DNA from: Paracoccaceae bacterium
Lineage (GTDB): Bacteria > Pseudomonadota > Alphaproteobacteria > Rhodobacterales > Rhodobacteraceae
DNA: 64,000 nucleotides
Reading direction: 5' to 3'
NCBI GenBank assembly: GCA_029243395.1
Contig: JAQWSE010000008.1
Coordinates: 88,447 to 152,446 of the forward strand
Below the pieces are notes generated by a model, which ran no database searches, was not told the DNA's origin, and saw only the letters and a program-made list of their open reading frames with translations. Positions 8,701 to 18,863 of this stretch are shown here, piece by piece. Every line of letters starts with the position of its first letter. The first letter of the stretch is position 1. The translations under genes were made by a program, and so were the position numbers.

Positions 8701-9897
8701 TTATTTTATAACGACAGATTTCCATTTCCCATCGACAACGGTGTTTTTACTAAACAAGCCGGCTACATCACCATTTTTGTCAAAATCTTGAGGTCCTGCA
8801 GCACCAACATAGTCGATAGATCCACCAGATGCTATGATCTCTTTAGCCTTTTTCCATTCACCAGGAAAAATTTTCTCTCCTGGACCGTTAGCAACCTCTC
8901 GAAGTGCTGCAGCTATTTTTGATCGATCTGCAGAACCAGCTTTTTCTATAGCTAAAGCCATTAGAAATGCCGCATCATAAGAGTTTGGCACAAATGGATC
9001 TGAAGCTGGTACATTTGCCGCGTCAGCATGCTTTTTCCATGATTTGAAAGCATCCGTACTTGAATCTGAAGCTGAGGTCGTAAAAGTGACGTTCCCTAGG
9101 TTTTCAGCACCCAGCTGGTCAATAACTTCCTGCGCTAACATCCCATCAGCACCTATGAAATTTTCAAATGCTCCAGTTTCCATAGCATTTCGCATTATAG
9201 TAATTCCGCTAGAACCATAATAAGCGAAAAGGGCCAGATTATTTGAACCAGCACCAAGAGTATTTACCTCAGATCTATACGAAGCCTTATTAGGTTCATG
9301 TGCTTCATTACCTGTGATCTTACCTCCCATGGAAGTAAAAGCTTTGGTAAAAACTCCTGCTATAGCAGCATTATAATCATCATTAGCATAAGAAACAGCG
9401 ATTTCCTTAAGACCTTTTGACATGGCCAACTCTGCCAAAGCTATCCCTTGATAAGCATCTGATGCTGCAGTTCTAAATACTAAATCAGTATTGCTCTCCA
9501 TTTCACTTATGGCAGGAGAAGATGCAGAAACAGATAAAGTTACCACACCTGCTGGAATGGACACAGATTCTGCTTGAGCTATAGTAGCGCCAGAACATAC
9601 TGGGCCCACTATTCCAGTCACAACTTCTATATTAACCAGTTTAGTCACAGCATCAACTGCAGCTACAGGATCACAGGCACTATCCACCTTTACAGCTATA
9701 TATTTCTGACCATCAGAGAATAAACCTCCTTGATCATTCACGTGTTCAACTGCAAGATCCACAGCTGCTGACATTGGTTTTACAAGCTCCGGAATAGGAC
9801 CTGTGCGAGCCATTGGGTTACCAATTTTTACATCGGCGTTAGTAACTGTACTAAAACCAAACAAGATCAGTACAGACATAATTAATTTTTTAATCAT
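8701..9897 (-). CDS. Branched-chain amino acid-type ABC substrate-binding protein
   Basis: The protein has 398 residues and starts with a Sec signal peptide (MIKKLIMSVLILFGFS, cleavage probably after TNA). The rest is a periplasmic type I binding fold of the LivK/Peripla_BP_6 family, with VEHVNDQGGL, TGIVGPVCSGATIA and NSYDAAFLMALAIEKAG. AAGGGAGA lies upstream of the ATG. It is the last gene of the livG-F-H-M-K-like cluster, an order that places the receptor at the distal end. The ligand could be leucine-type amino acids, an amide or urea; sequence alone does not decide. Confidence 0.9.
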   Translation of the reverse strand: MIKKLIMSVLILFGFSTVTNADVKIGNPMARTGPIPELVKPMSAAVDLAVEHVNDQGGLFSDGQKYIAVKVDSACDPVAAVDAVTKLVNIEVVTGIVGPVCSGATIAQAESVSIPAGVVTLSVSASSPAISEMESNTDLVFRTAASDAYQGIALAELAMSKGLKEIAVSYANDDYNAAIAGVFTKAFTSMGGKITGNEAHEPNKASYRSEVNTLGAGSNNLALFAYYGSSGITIMRNAMETGAFENFIGADGMLAQEVIDQLGAENLGNVTFTTSASDSSTDAFKSWKKHADAANVPASDPFVPNSYDAAFLMALAIEKAGSADRSKIAAALREVANGPGEKIFPGEWKKAKEIIASGGSIDYVGAAGPQDFDKNGDVAGLFSKNTVVDGKWKSVVIK

Positions 9898-9924
9898 AAG
9901 ATATCTCCCTTAACCCACTAACTT

Positions 9925-10992
9925 TCATATTTTACCAGAAACTGCGGGTCTTTTTTCTGGTAATATTCCTTTAGGAAAACGCTGCAGAATAATCTGTAAC
10001 AAAAGACCAATAAAAAGCATTCTTATAAATCCTGCGCGATTCTTTAAGATACTAATATCAACGCTATCGAAGATACTTGCAAGTATTTCAATCATTCCAT
10101 TAGTAACTAATTCACTACTTGACCAAATAAACCAAATTAAGAAGGCTCCAAGAATGGCCCCTTTATTGTTTCCAGACCCTCCTGCTATTAACATGACCCA
10201 GACTAAAAATGTCATCTTACTAGGATCAAATGTCTGGGTGGGCTCTATCAGTCTTAAATGTTGTCCCAGAAAAGCTCCAGCTAAACCCATAATTAAGGCT
10301 CCTAAAATAAAAGCCTCAATCCTTCTCCTTGTTACATCTTTTCCTGCAGCCGCAGCAGCCATTTCATTTTCCCTAATTGCTGTCATCATTCTTCCCCAAG
10401 GGGAAGTTCGTAATTTTTCGAGTAAAACATAGGTGAATAAAACTATAAGAATAATAGTTCCAGCAAAAAAAGGTTGCCACCACCACCTAGCAATGCTCTC
10501 GAAAAACATTTGCCAACTATCTGATGAATTAATGACATTTAACGGAAAGCTGCTATAAAATCGTTCTTCTGAAAAATGTTCCCATGTCCTTGGAATCTTA
10601 TTAATACCTCTAGGTCCATTTGTAATATCACTCTCGTTTTTTAAAACTAATTTAATGATCTCTGCAATGCCAATTGTTGCTATTGCTAAATAATCCGCCC
10701 TTAACCTGATACAAATTAAACCTATTACTCCTGCTATGACCCCAGCAAGAACCATGGCCATCACATCACCCACCAAAAGTGGCAATTCTAATCCTCCGTA
10801 GTGAAATTTACTTTCAGCCGTTGTTAGTATTGCATAAGTGTAAGCTCCTATTGCAGCAAAACCGGCAATCCCCGCATTAAATAAACCTGCAAATCCCCAT
10901 TGCACATTCAACCCTAGTGCAAGAAGAGCATAAATACCACCAACCGTTAAAAGTGACATCCCATATAGAAAGTATCCAAGAATTATGTCCAT
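9925..10992 (-). CDS. livM: Liv-type ABC permease, LivM family
   Basis: This 355-residue membrane protein has about nine to ten hydrophobic segments. It has the LivM pattern: a N-terminal YALLALGLNVQWGFAGLFNAGIAGF segment split here as YALLALGLN and FNAGIAGFAAIGAY, LRADYLAIATIGIAEI, TNGPRGI, and the EAA-like loop IRENEMAAAAAGKDV. It forms the transmembrane channel with the LivH-like protein. It starts 2 bp after livH stops and is 27 bp upstream of the receptor gene. Confidence 0.9.
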   Translation of the reverse strand: MDIILGYFLYGMSLLTVGGIYALLALGLNVQWGFAGLFNAGIAGFAAIGAYTYAILTTAESKFHYGGLELPLLVGDVMAMVLAGVIAGVIGLICIRLRADYLAIATIGIAEIIKLVLKNESDITNGPRGINKIPRTWEHFSEERFYSSFPLNVINSSDSWQMFFESIARWWWQPFFAGTIILIVLFTYVLLEKLRTSPWGRMMTAIRENEMAAAAAGKDVTRRRIEAFILGALIMGLAGAFLGQHLRLIEPTQTFDPSKMTFLVWVMLIAGGSGNNKGAILGAFLIWFIWSSSELVTNGMIEILASIFDSVDISILKNRAGFIRMLFIGLLLQIILQRFPKGILPEKRPAVSGKI

Positions 10993-10994
10993 GC

Positions 10995-11942
10995 CTAAAA
11001 CACTTTTCCTTTAAAAAGGCCACTTGGTTTTATTATTAACATCAAAACCATGATAGAAAATGCCACTCCACTTTTATAACCAGGACTTATGACTGGTCCA
11101 TCCCCAAGCCAAGGGTAAGCTGACAACTCTTCAGCCAAACCTATTATAAGACCACCTGCAACAGCACCAAAGGGTCTTCCAATTCCACCTAGAATTGCAG
11201 CAGCGAACATTGGCAGCAACATTCGAAAACCCATTGTACTTTCTATAAACTGTGTATCCATAGCTAAGAAAACCCCTGCCGCTGCTGCACAAAACCCGCC
11301 CACTATCCAAGTTGCCTTTATAATGTTTTCAACATCTATTCCAGACACCTTAGCCAAATCAGGATTATCTGAAACCGCCCGCATTCCCTTCCCAATTTTT
11401 GTACTAGATAAAAGATAATTGAACAAAAGCATGATCAAAACAGTTCCAATCAAAATGGAGAAATGTTTGTTGGGTATTAATAGCATGAAATCAAAGGAGG
11501 CGGTTAAATCCCTTATGTATGCGTTGGGCTTAGCAATACCTTTTACAAATGTTAACTGATTAGGTCCCCAAATTACTTGAACCATACTCCGAATTATCAG
11601 CATCATGCCAAAACTAGCAATCACTATCATAATCGTAGGAGCATTTCTGAAAGGTTTATAAAAAAATCTATCCACAAAAAGTGCTAATAAAATTGCACAA
11701 ATACTTGCTGGAATGGCTCCAATAAGAGGATGGGCTAAGATTCCTAGAGAAGTGAATATCATAATGAATTCCCATGTCAAATAAGAACTAGTCATCATAA
11801 TTTCGCCATGAGAAAAATTCGCAAATCTTAATATTCCAAAAGTAAGCGTAATACCAATAGCGCCAAGAGCATAAATGCAGCCTAGGACTAATCCTGGAAT
11901 AAAATAGAAATTAATGAACTCAAAACCAAAGCTTTCCCACAT
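10995..11942 (-). CDS. livH: Liv-type ABC permease, LivH family
   Basis: I place the start at the ATG at 11942 (MWESFGFEF), not at an in-frame ATG at 12038. The longer form would overlap livF by 95 bp, and its extra 32 residues are not permease-like. The 315-residue protein has about eight membrane segments, with the LivH motifs LGAIGITLTFGILRFANFSHGE split around ILRFANFSHGE, MRAVSDNPDLAKVSGID (EAA-like loop) and AAILGGIGRPFGAVAGG. It begins one base after the livF stop, so translation is probably coupled. Confidence 0.9.
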   Translation of the reverse strand: MWESFGFEFINFYFIPGLVLGCIYALGAIGITLTFGILRFANFSHGEIMMTSSYLTWEFIMIFTSLGILAHPLIGAIPASICAILLALFVDRFFYKPFRNAPTIMIVIASFGMMLIIRSMVQVIWGPNQLTFVKGIAKPNAYIRDLTASFDFMLLIPNKHFSILIGTVLIMLLFNYLLSSTKIGKGMRAVSDNPDLAKVSGIDVENIIKATWIVGGFCAAAAGVFLAMDTQFIESTMGFRMLLPMFAAAILGGIGRPFGAVAGGLIIGLAEELSAYPWLGDGPVISPGYKSGVAFSIMVLMLIIKPSGLFKGKVF

Positions 11943-11943
11943 T

Positions 11944-12669
11944 TTAAACCGATCCCCTGGAACCCAAAAACATCCTGGCAACTTCAGGATCAGATGATAA
12001 ACCTGTTCCTGTACCAGTGTGCCGATTTGATCCATCAACTAATACATATCCTCTGTGAGAAATTTGTAATGCCTGTTTGGCATTTTGTTCGACCATTAAT
12101 ATAGGCATCCCACTCTTGTTAATTCTTTGAATAGTACTAAAAATCTCGTGTCTAAATTTTGGTGATAACCCGGCAGTGGGTTCATCAAGGAGAAGAATTT
12201 TTGCGTCCAGCATGAGAGCCTTTGCCATGGCCACCATTTGCCTTTGTCCTCCTGATAGTTGGCCTGCTGCCTGGAACCTTTTATCACTCAAGTCTGGAAA
12301 TAACGTATACATCTCATCAAATTTATTTTCTAATCCAGACCTCAGCGTCCAAGCTCCCATTTCAAGATTTTCCTGTACGGTCAGACTAACAAACACATTG
12401 TCCGTCTGTGGAACATATCCAACACCTAATTTAACGACATCACTTGGTTTAACCCCCGTGATTTGCTTTGATTCCAAAAAAATATTACCCCTATTAATAT
12501 TTAAAATACCAAGAATAGATTTCATAACAGTGGACTTACCAGCACCATTAGGTCCAATAATGGAAACTATCTCATGTCCTGCAACTTCAATATTTATATC
12601 ATGAAGAATCTCTGTCTCCCCATATCCAGCGACTAAATTTTCGACAGCCAAAATTCTGTTTTGCAACAT
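11944..12669 (-). CDS. livF: Liv-type ABC ATPase, LivF family
   Basis: The 241-residue ATPase shows Walker A GPNGAGKST, ABC signature LSGGQRQMVAMAKAL, Walker B ILLLDEPTAGLSP and a switch His region (MVEQNAKQAL). NAKQAL and the short length are typical of LivF. It energises import through the LivHM pore together with LivG. Its ATG overlaps the livG stop (TAATG), which implies coupled translation. Confidence 0.92.
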   Translation of the reverse strand: MLQNRILAVENLVAGYGETEILHDINIEVAGHEIVSIIGPNGAGKSTVMKSILGILNINRGNIFLESKQITGVKPSDVVKLGVGYVPQTDNVFVSLTVQENLEMGAWTLRSGLENKFDEMYTLFPDLSDKRFQAAGQLSGGQRQMVAMAKALMLDAKILLLDEPTAGLSPKFRHEIFSTIQRINKSGMPILMVEQNAKQALQISHRGYVLVDGSNRHTGTGTGLSSDPEVARMFLGSRGSV

Positions 12670-13442
12670 TAGCCTGTTCCACCTCCGAAATAAGCCTGAA
12701 TAACTCTATCATCATCTCTTACTTCCGACATTGTTCCTTCAGTAAGAACTTGCCCCTCGGATAAAACTACAATCTTTTGACATAGGTCTGCTACCAAATC
12801 CATATCATGCTCAATGATACAAAACGTGTAGCCTCTCTCTTTATTCAATCGCCTTATCATGTCAATTATTTTCAACATAAGAGTTGGATTTACTCCTGCA
12901 CCAGGCTCATCAAGTAAAACAAGCTTAGCATCTGTCATCATCGTTCGCCCAAGCTCCAACAGTTTTTTCTGACCACCAGAAAGGTTACCTGCCAATTCAT
13001 CTGCTAACTTGGTCAAACCCAGAAATTCCAAACTTTCTAATGCTCTTTCAAATACTTCTTTTTCTCGATTCTTAACCTTTTCACTTGAAAACCATGTGCT
13101 AAAAATATTTTCTCCAAGCTGATTAGAGCCAGCTACCATCAGATTCTCTAAAACGGTCATTTTTTTGTATTCATGGCTTAATTGAAAAGTTCTGATAAGC
13201 CCTAATTCATATAATTTATGAGTAGAAAATCCTGTTATATCTGAATCATATAAAAAAATCTTCCCACTAGTTGGAATTTCAGACCCTGCAATCATGTTGA
13301 ATGTGGTTGTTTTACCAGCACCATTAGGTCCAATAAGACCAAATATTCCCCCAACAGGAACTTCAAAACTAATACCACGTAAAGCCTGGAGACCACCATA
13401 ATGTTTCACCAAATCTTGAACCTTCAATGCTAATTTAGACAC
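12669..13442 (-). CDS. livG: Liv-type ABC ATPase, LivG family
   Basis: The 257-residue ATPase is the first gene of the five-gene transporter operon. It has Walker A GPNGAGKTT, LSGGQKKLLELGRTMM (signature) and Walker B KLVLLDEPGAGVNPTL. FCIIEHDMDLV carries the switch His. GAGVNP is the LivG-type variant of the D-loop region. No regulator gene lies beside the operon; the promoter must be in the 369-bp gap upstream. Confidence 0.92.
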   Translation of the reverse strand: MSKLALKVQDLVKHYGGLQALRGISFEVPVGGIFGLIGPNGAGKTTTFNMIAGSEIPTSGKIFLYDSDITGFSTHKLYELGLIRTFQLSHEYKKMTVLENLMVAGSNQLGENIFSTWFSSEKVKNREKEVFERALESLEFLGLTKLADELAGNLSGGQKKLLELGRTMMTDAKLVLLDEPGAGVNPTLMLKIIDMIRRLNKERGYTFCIIEHDMDLVADLCQKIVVLSEGQVLTEGTMSEVRDDDRVIQAYFGGGTG

Positions 13443-13811
13443 TAGAAATTCCCTACTTTAGTTAAAACATTTTTTTGTGGTTTTTCAATGAAGACTATCA
13501 AGTAACTTATACCTAAGGACGTAAATTAGTAATAAACATGAAAAGGTCCTCATTATTACTAGAAGAGGGCAAAAAAAGCCTATAGTCAACGACATTCATT
13601 ACTGTCTTTTCATTTTTCCTTCAACTCTAAAGTAGAGTATTCAACTAGTTTGTTGATAATGTCTCAAAAAGAGCTGGTAAAATTTCCAACTTGTTTGCTC
13701 CATCTTTGTTAACAAAATGATTAGCTTGCTCTTGCACAAATATTTGGAAAAGAAATAAAAATAATTAATGAATTAGTCACTAATTTATTGATAAAAAATT
13801 ATTTAGGATTT
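13443..13811. other. Intergenic region upstream of livG
   Basis: This 369-bp stretch must carry the livG promoter on the minus strand and the glpK 3' trailer. I see no RNA gene and no strong hairpin with a T-run. A minus-strand frame of about 40 codons (roughly 13640-13760, containing QEQANHFVNKDG and ending ETLSTN) has protein-like composition but no start, so it may be a gene remnant or chance. Confidence 0.4.
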
Positions 13812-15293
13812 TCAAAGAATGCTTGAAACTGCCCGCTGCCATCCTTTATATAAAAATTCGGCATCTTTTGATGGAAGATTAGGAGTAAATCTTTTGTCAG
13901 TCTCCAATTGCTTTGAGAACCCCAACTTATCTGGATAAATACCAGTCTTCATCCCTGCTAGCCAAGCTACCCCTAAGGCGGTCGTTTCAAGAAACTTTGG
14001 ACGATCGACTGGTGCTTGAATGATGTTAGCTAAATACTGCATAGTCCAATCGGATGCAGCCATACCGCCATCCACTCTTAATACGATATCCTCTTTTGAA
14101 GATCTAAAATCTGATTTCATTGCCCTTATGAGATCTAAAGACTGGTAAGCAACACTTTCAAGAGCAGATTTAACTAATTCCTTTGGTCCCGTATTCCTAT
14201 TTAAACCAAAAATAGCACCTCTTACATCTGGATTCCAATATGGTGCTCCTAACCCGGTGAAGGCAGGAACAAAATAGATTCGTTGATCTTGGTCAGCAGC
14301 TGTAGCAAAATCATCACTTTCTTCAGCAGCTCTTAGGAATTTCATTTCATCCCGCAACCACTGTACCACTGCACCTGCCACAAAAATAGATCCTTCCAAA
14401 GCATAAGTCGTTTTACCATCAAGTCTGTATGCTATAGTGGTTAACATCTTATTAGTACTCTTAATCATTTGAGCTCCTGTATTAATGAGAGAAAAACAAC
14501 CGGTCCCATAAGTAGATTTTATCATGCCTGGGTTAAAACAGGCTTGACCCAGCGTAGCCGCCTGCTGATCTCCAGCCACCCCTAGGATTGGAATTCTTGC
14601 ACCAAAAATACTTTCATCTACTTCACCAAAATTATCCGAACAGTCTAAAACTTTTGGTAGCATGCTCAGTGGGACATCCATTAACTCGCAAATTTCCTCA
14701 TCCCAATTATTATCCTGGATATTGAACAACATTGTTCTCGCTGCATTAGTGGCGTCTGTGACATGCGAACGACCTCCAGTTAATTTCCAAATCAAATAGG
14801 TGTCTACAGTACCAAAAATTAACTCTCTATTTTTTGCTCTAACCATTCCATCTGGAATATTATTCAATAACCAATTAAGCTTTGTAGAAGAAAAATACGG
14901 ATCTAACAAAAGACCTGTCTTTCTTGTGATCATATCTTCATTAGACTGCTCTTTTAATTCTTTGCAAAATTCACTTGTTCTTCTATCCTGCCACACTATT
15001 GCATTTGAAAGGCAATGTCCTGTTTTACGATCCCAGACTAATGTGGTTTCTCTTTGGTTAGTAATTCCTATTCCGGCAACCTTCCCCGCAGAAAGGCCTG
15101 ATTTTTCCAAAACTTCCTTAAATGTCAGTACTGTAGTGTTCCATAGATCATTAGGGTCGTGTTCCACCCATCCTGATTTAGGAAAATATTGTTTAAATTC
15201 TCTCTGGGATACGCTTACTGCCTTCATATTTCTATCAAATAAGATAGACCTAGTTGAAGTGGTTCCTTGATCAATTGCGACTATGTAAGACAT
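13812..15293 (-). CDS. glpK: Glycerol kinase
   Basis: The 493-residue FGGY-family kinase begins [16 protein letters not shown], and I use this ATG (15293) because GGAGAAG sits just upstream. A longer in-frame form from 15347 would run into glpD. Other marks are the GVAGDQQAA motif, [18 protein letters not shown] and [10 protein letters not shown]. It phosphorylates glycerol to sn-glycerol 3-phosphate. The gene follows glpD by 26 bp, so the pair covers glycerol to dihydroxyacetone phosphate. No glycerol facilitator or GlpR regulator is visible nearby. Confidence 0.96.
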   Translation of the reverse strand: MSYIVAIDQGTTSTRSILFDRNMKAVSVSQREFKQYFPKSGWVEHDPNDLWNTTVLTFKEVLEKSGLSAGKVAGIGITNQRETTLVWDRKTGHCLSNAIVWQDRRTSEFCKELKEQSNEDMITRKTGLLLDPYFSSTKLNWLLNNIPDGMVRAKNRELIFGTVDTYLIWKLTGGRSHVTDATNAARTMLFNIQDNNWDEEICELMDVPLSMLPKVLDCSDNFGEVDESIFGARIPILGVAGDQQAATLGQACFNPGMIKSTYGTGCFSLINTGAQMIKSTNKMLTTIAYRLDGKTTYALEGSIFVAGAVVQWLRDEMKFLRAAEESDDFATAADQDQRIYFVPAFTGLGAPYWNPDVRGAIFGLNRNTGPKELVKSALESVAYQSLDLIRAMKSDFRSSKEDIVLRVDGGMAASDWTMQYLANIIQAPVDRPKFLETTALGVAWLAGMKTGIYPDKLGFSKQLETDKRFTPNLPSKDAEFLYKGWQRAVSSIL

Positions 15294-15319
15294 TATTGCT
15301 TCTCCAATTTTTATACTAG

Positions 15320-16828
15320 TTATATTGAGCGATAGTCTTGAAACCATTCAGATAATTTTTTTTCTTGCTTTTTAGTAAATCTCAGGCCTAACTTTGTTCT
15401 TCTCCAAAGTATGTCTTCCTCACAACTAGCAAACTCATTCTCAATTAACCACTTAACTTCTGTTTCAGTCAATGAATGACCAAAATCGACGCCCAGATCT
15501 TCCTTAGTCTCGGAAGCTCCTAGTAACCCGTCGCAAAGAGTGCCATAATTATTTATCAATCTGGTTGACCATTTTTCGTCCAAGAACGAATACTTTTCTC
15601 GCAGCTCTTTAATAAGACAAGCTTTTTTATGTAGTTTAAAGTTTCCCCCTGGAAGCGGTTTTTCTGAGGTCCAAGATTCTCGCATATTTGGAAAATAAGA
15701 CCTCATTCTGAAAAGTGCATTTTCTGCTAATTTGCGATATGTCGTTAATTTTCCACCATAAACAGTCAGAATGGGCAGCTCATTAATTAATTCCACATGT
15801 AGCATGTAATCACGAGTAATGGAGGACATTGAACCTCGGTCATCAGTTAAATTTTTGTAAAGTGATCTAACTCCCGAATAGCTCCAAACAATGTTTTCCA
15901 AGTCTAAATTCGAATTAAAATATCTATTAGCGAATTCAATCAAATATTTCTTCTCTTCTTTTGAACAAGTTGGCTCCCGAGATATATCATCATGGGGCTT
16001 CTCTGTAGTTCCAATTAGAGTGAAATCCTCCTGAAATGGAATTACAAAAATAATCCTTCCATCTTCTCCCAAAAGAAAATATGAATTTTTATGTTCAAAC
16101 ATTTTCTTGACGACAATATGGCTACCTTTCACCAAGTGAATTGAGGTATTATCTTTTGAAGCATTATTGTTAAAAGTATTTACCCATGGTCCTGCTGCAT
16201 TTACAATTGAATATGAAAAAAAGTCGTGAGTAATTCCTGCTTTATTCTCGGTCGTAACTTTCCAATATTTTTCCTCTCTTTTTATGTTCTTTACCTTTGT
16301 ATAAGTTAAAACATGTGCACCTCTTTTTTTTGCATCAACGGCATTAAGTATTACCAGTCTTGCATCTTCAACCCAACAATCTGAAAAGACAAATGCAGAA
16401 GAGAACTTATTCCTTAAAATAGTACCTAGATTGGAATCCTTGGCTGTTATAGTTTTGGTCCCTGGCAGAATAGTACGACCTCCCAAATTATCGTAGATGA
16501 ATAGTCCCAACCTGATGATAATTTTCTGAAACATAGCTTTTGGGGCTGGAAGCACGAAACGCATCGGCCAACAAATGTGTGGCATGTTTCTAAGAAGTAC
16601 TTCTCGCTCTTTCAAGGATTCTCTAACTAATCTAAAATCAAGATACCTTAAATAGCGAAGTCCTCCATGAATTAGTTTAGTCGATGCTGAGGAAGTTCCA
16701 CTTCCGAGATCATTCATTTCTGCTAAACAAACCTTTAATCCCCTTCCTGTCGCATCTCTTGCAATGCCACATCCATTGATCCCCCCGCCTATCACAAAAA
16801 CATCATATATAGTTTCTTTTCTTTTCAT
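15320..16828 (-). CDS. glpD: Aerobic glycerol-3-phosphate dehydrogenase
   Basis: The 502-residue FAD enzyme has the dinucleotide-binding start [21 protein letters not shown], shown here as [10 protein letters not shown], and the GlpD signature [13 protein letters not shown] further FAD-binding region is seen at [13 protein letters not shown]. The C-terminal DAO_C-like domain ends [12 protein letters not shown]. It oxidises glycerol 3-phosphate at the inner membrane and passes electrons to quinone. It is first in the glpD-glpK pair. Confidence 0.95.
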   Translation of the reverse strand: MKRKETIYDVFVIGGGINGCGIARDATGRGLKVCLAEMNDLGSGTSSASTKLIHGGLRYLRYLDFRLVRESLKEREVLLRNMPHICWPMRFVLPAPKAMFQKIIIRLGLFIYDNLGGRTILPGTKTITAKDSNLGTILRNKFSSAFVFSDCWVEDARLVILNAVDAKKRGAHVLTYTKVKNIKREEKYWKVTTENKAGITHDFFSYSIVNAAGPWVNTFNNNASKDNTSIHLVKGSHIVVKKMFEHKNSYFLLGEDGRIIFVIPFQEDFTLIGTTEKPHDDISREPTCSKEEKKYLIEFANRYFNSNLDLENIVWSYSGVRSLYKNLTDDRGSMSSITRDYMLHVELINELPILTVYGGKLTTYRKLAENALFRMRSYFPNMRESWTSEKPLPGGNFKLHKKACLIKELREKYSFLDEKWSTRLINNYGTLCDGLLGASETKEDLGVDFGHSLTETEVKWLIENEFASCEEDILWRRTKLGLRFTKKQEKKLSEWFQDYRSI

Positions 16829-17015
16829 GTTTCTTCTTCGAATTATTAAATCTGATTGAGCCTTGAAGCGTTATAGCTTATCAAGTCCAAGTATTCAAAA
16901 TTGATTTTAAACAATACTAAAATTCGAACTAATAAATTTTATGGCGTAAAACGTTTAAGAGACTAAGACCATTTACTACAAATGAATATGAATCTTTCCC
17001 TAGAGGTTTGAAAAC

Positions 17016-18056
17016 ATGAGAATAGCCGTAATTGGTGCTGGATTAGCTGGCAGACAACACATTGAAGTGATAAAAAGAAATAAAACGTGTAAGCTGGATT
17101 TTATTGTAGATCCAAGTGATGAAAGCATAGAATTCTGCAGAAAGAATGACTTTTCACATTTTCCTAATATTGCAAAAGCACTAGCAACTCGAGAGCCTGA
17201 TGGGGCCATAATAGCTACCCCAAACTCACTGCATTTGGAACATGCTTTGGATTTCATTGACCGGGAAATACCCATTCTTGTGGAGAAACCACTCTCATCA
17301 AATTTCGAAAGTGCTCTATCTATCGTACAATATGCTAAGAAGAAAAATGTTGATCTATTAACCGGTCATCACCGCAGGCACAATAAAATAATAACGAAGG
17401 CAAAAAATACAATTGATTCAGGCCAATTAGGACGTTTAGTTTCCAGCCATTCTATGTGTTGGCTTTTTAAGCCTGATGATTATTTTAATTCCTGGCGTAA
17501 CAGTGTTAGTGGAGGACCTGTTCTTATAAACTTAACTCATGACATAGACCTAATGCGATATCTGATTGGAGAAATAGAGAGTGTTCACAGTTTCGAATCA
17601 AATACTAATAGAAAAGGGGAAGTAGAAGATTCGGCTGTAGTGAACCTCAGATATGAAAATGGAACCATTGGGACATTATCTATTTCAGATACGATCGTTG
17701 CACCGTGGAGCTGGGAAAATACTTCCGGTGAAAATCCTGTTTATCCAAATCAAAAAGAATCCTGCTATTGGATTGGTGGGACTCATGGTTCTCTAGAGTT
17801 ACCTCAATTGAAGTCATGGGAAAGCCTGAATGAAAGAAGTTGGTGGAAACCTATTTACTCTAATCAAAGTCCAACAGACAAAAGTATAAATCAACCTTTG
17901 TCCGCACAATTGGACAATTTTATATCAGTGGTGCAAGGTAAAGAAGAACCGGTTTGCTCTGGAAAGGATGGATTGAAAACTTTATTGGTTGTCGAAGCTA
18001 TTAAATTGTCAGCCAGAATTGGAAAAGCTGTGGAGCCAAAGAAAATTCAGAGTTGA
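17016..18056 (+). CDS. Gfo/Idh/MocA-family oxidoreductase
   Basis: The 346-residue protein has a N-terminal NAD(P)-binding Rossmann domain (MRIAVIGAGLAGRQHIE), the family's EKPLS motif at about residues 90-94 and a C-terminal alpha/beta dimerisation domain. GGPVLINLTHDIDLMRY carries the usual His-Asp of the active site. Members oxidise sugars, inositols or related polyols. Nothing nearby names the substrate. It is separated by 79 bp from the TerC-like gene. Confidence 0.88.
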   Translation: MRIAVIGAGLAGRQHIEVIKRNKTCKLDFIVDPSDESIEFCRKNDFSHFPNIAKALATREPDGAIIATPNSLHLEHALDFIDREIPILVEKPLSSNFESALSIVQYAKKKNVDLLTGHHRRHNKIITKAKNTIDSGQLGRLVSSHSMCWLFKPDDYFNSWRNSVSGGPVLINLTHDIDLMRYLIGEIESVHSFESNTNRKGEVEDSAVVNLRYENGTIGTLSISDTIVAPWSWENTSGENPVYPNQKESCYWIGGTHGSLELPQLKSWESLNERSWWKPIYSNQSPTDKSINQPLSAQLDNFISVVQGKEEPVCSGKDGLKTLLVVEAIKLSARIGKAVEPKKIQS

Positions 18057-18135
18057 AATTATTTTTGGGAAGCCTTATTCGGGTCACCAAAATAATATAA
18101 GATCCAAAAGTTAAAAAATCATTCAAAAAAGGAAA

Positions 18136-18750
18136 ATGACTGAACAGCTTGCAAATATCATCCAAATCATTTTTGCTGACCTAATTTTGTCAGGAGATAA
18201 CGCCCTGATTATTGGAATGGCAGCCTCGGGCTTACCACCAGAACTTAGGAAAAAAGCGATTTTCCTAGGCATGGCGCTAGCGGCTTTTTTCAGGATATTC
18301 TTTGCAGCTATAGCATCCCTTTTGTTGAATATCCCAGGTATTTTATTCTTTGGTGGATTACTTTTGTTTTTAGTTTGTTGGCGATTTTACAAGGAACTTA
18401 AGGGAAAATTAAGTGACCAAAAAGAAGGATCCTCTGATCAAAGAACATATCAAGGATCTCCTACCAAACAGCTATTCAGCGCATTGGTAACAATCACTTT
18501 AGCTGATGTTTCAATGTCGATAGATAATGTTGTAGCGGTGGCTGCTATAGCAAGAGAAGACACCACTCTTTTGATTTTTGGTTTAGTTTTGGCTATAATG
18601 TTTATGGCCTTTTTTGCAACAATTATTATGAATGTACTGACTAGATACTCATGGTTATCGTGGCTTGGTTTGTTTTTTTTAGTCTATTTGTCTACCCAAA
18701 TGGTTTTAGATGGCTTTCCAGAATTTTTCGGATTACTGACATCAATATAG
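18136..18750 (+). CDS. TerC-family membrane protein (YjbE type)
   Basis: The 204-residue protein has about seven hydrophobic segments and two repeated acidic membrane motifs, LILSGDNALIIGMAA near the start and VSMSIDNVVAVAAIA in the middle. These are the TerC family signatures. The hydrophilic loop (residues about 90-112, KLSDQKEGSSDQR) separates the halves. Family members are tied to tellurite resistance and manganese export in other bacteria, so a metal-efflux role is an inference. No metal riboswitch is visible in the 79-bp leader. Confidence 0.88.
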   Translation: MTEQLANIIQIIFADLILSGDNALIIGMAASGLPPELRKKAIFLGMALAAFFRIFFAAIASLLLNIPGILFFGGLLLFLVCWRFYKELKGKLSDQKEGSSDQRTYQGSPTKQLFSALVTITLADVSMSIDNVVAVAAIAREDTTLLIFGLVLAIMFMAFFATIIMNVLTRYSWLSWLGLFFLVYLSTQMVLDGFPEFFGLLTSI

Positions 18751-18863
18751 AATTTTTCTTAACACATCCAACCCTCATATTTTCACCATTTACGAGTTCT
18801 AATCTAGACAGGTCGTGACTTTAAAGAAATCTGTCTAATGGAGAATAATCAATTATCGCTAAT

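Noticed and set aside
11943..12038. Longer livH start at 12038
   Set aside because: It overlaps livF by 95 bp and adds residues unlike a permease; the ATG at 11942 follows the livF stop by one base.
13640..13760. Minus-strand frame ending ETLSTN upstream of livG
   Set aside because: No start codon, no known motif and only about 40 codons; kept only as a note.
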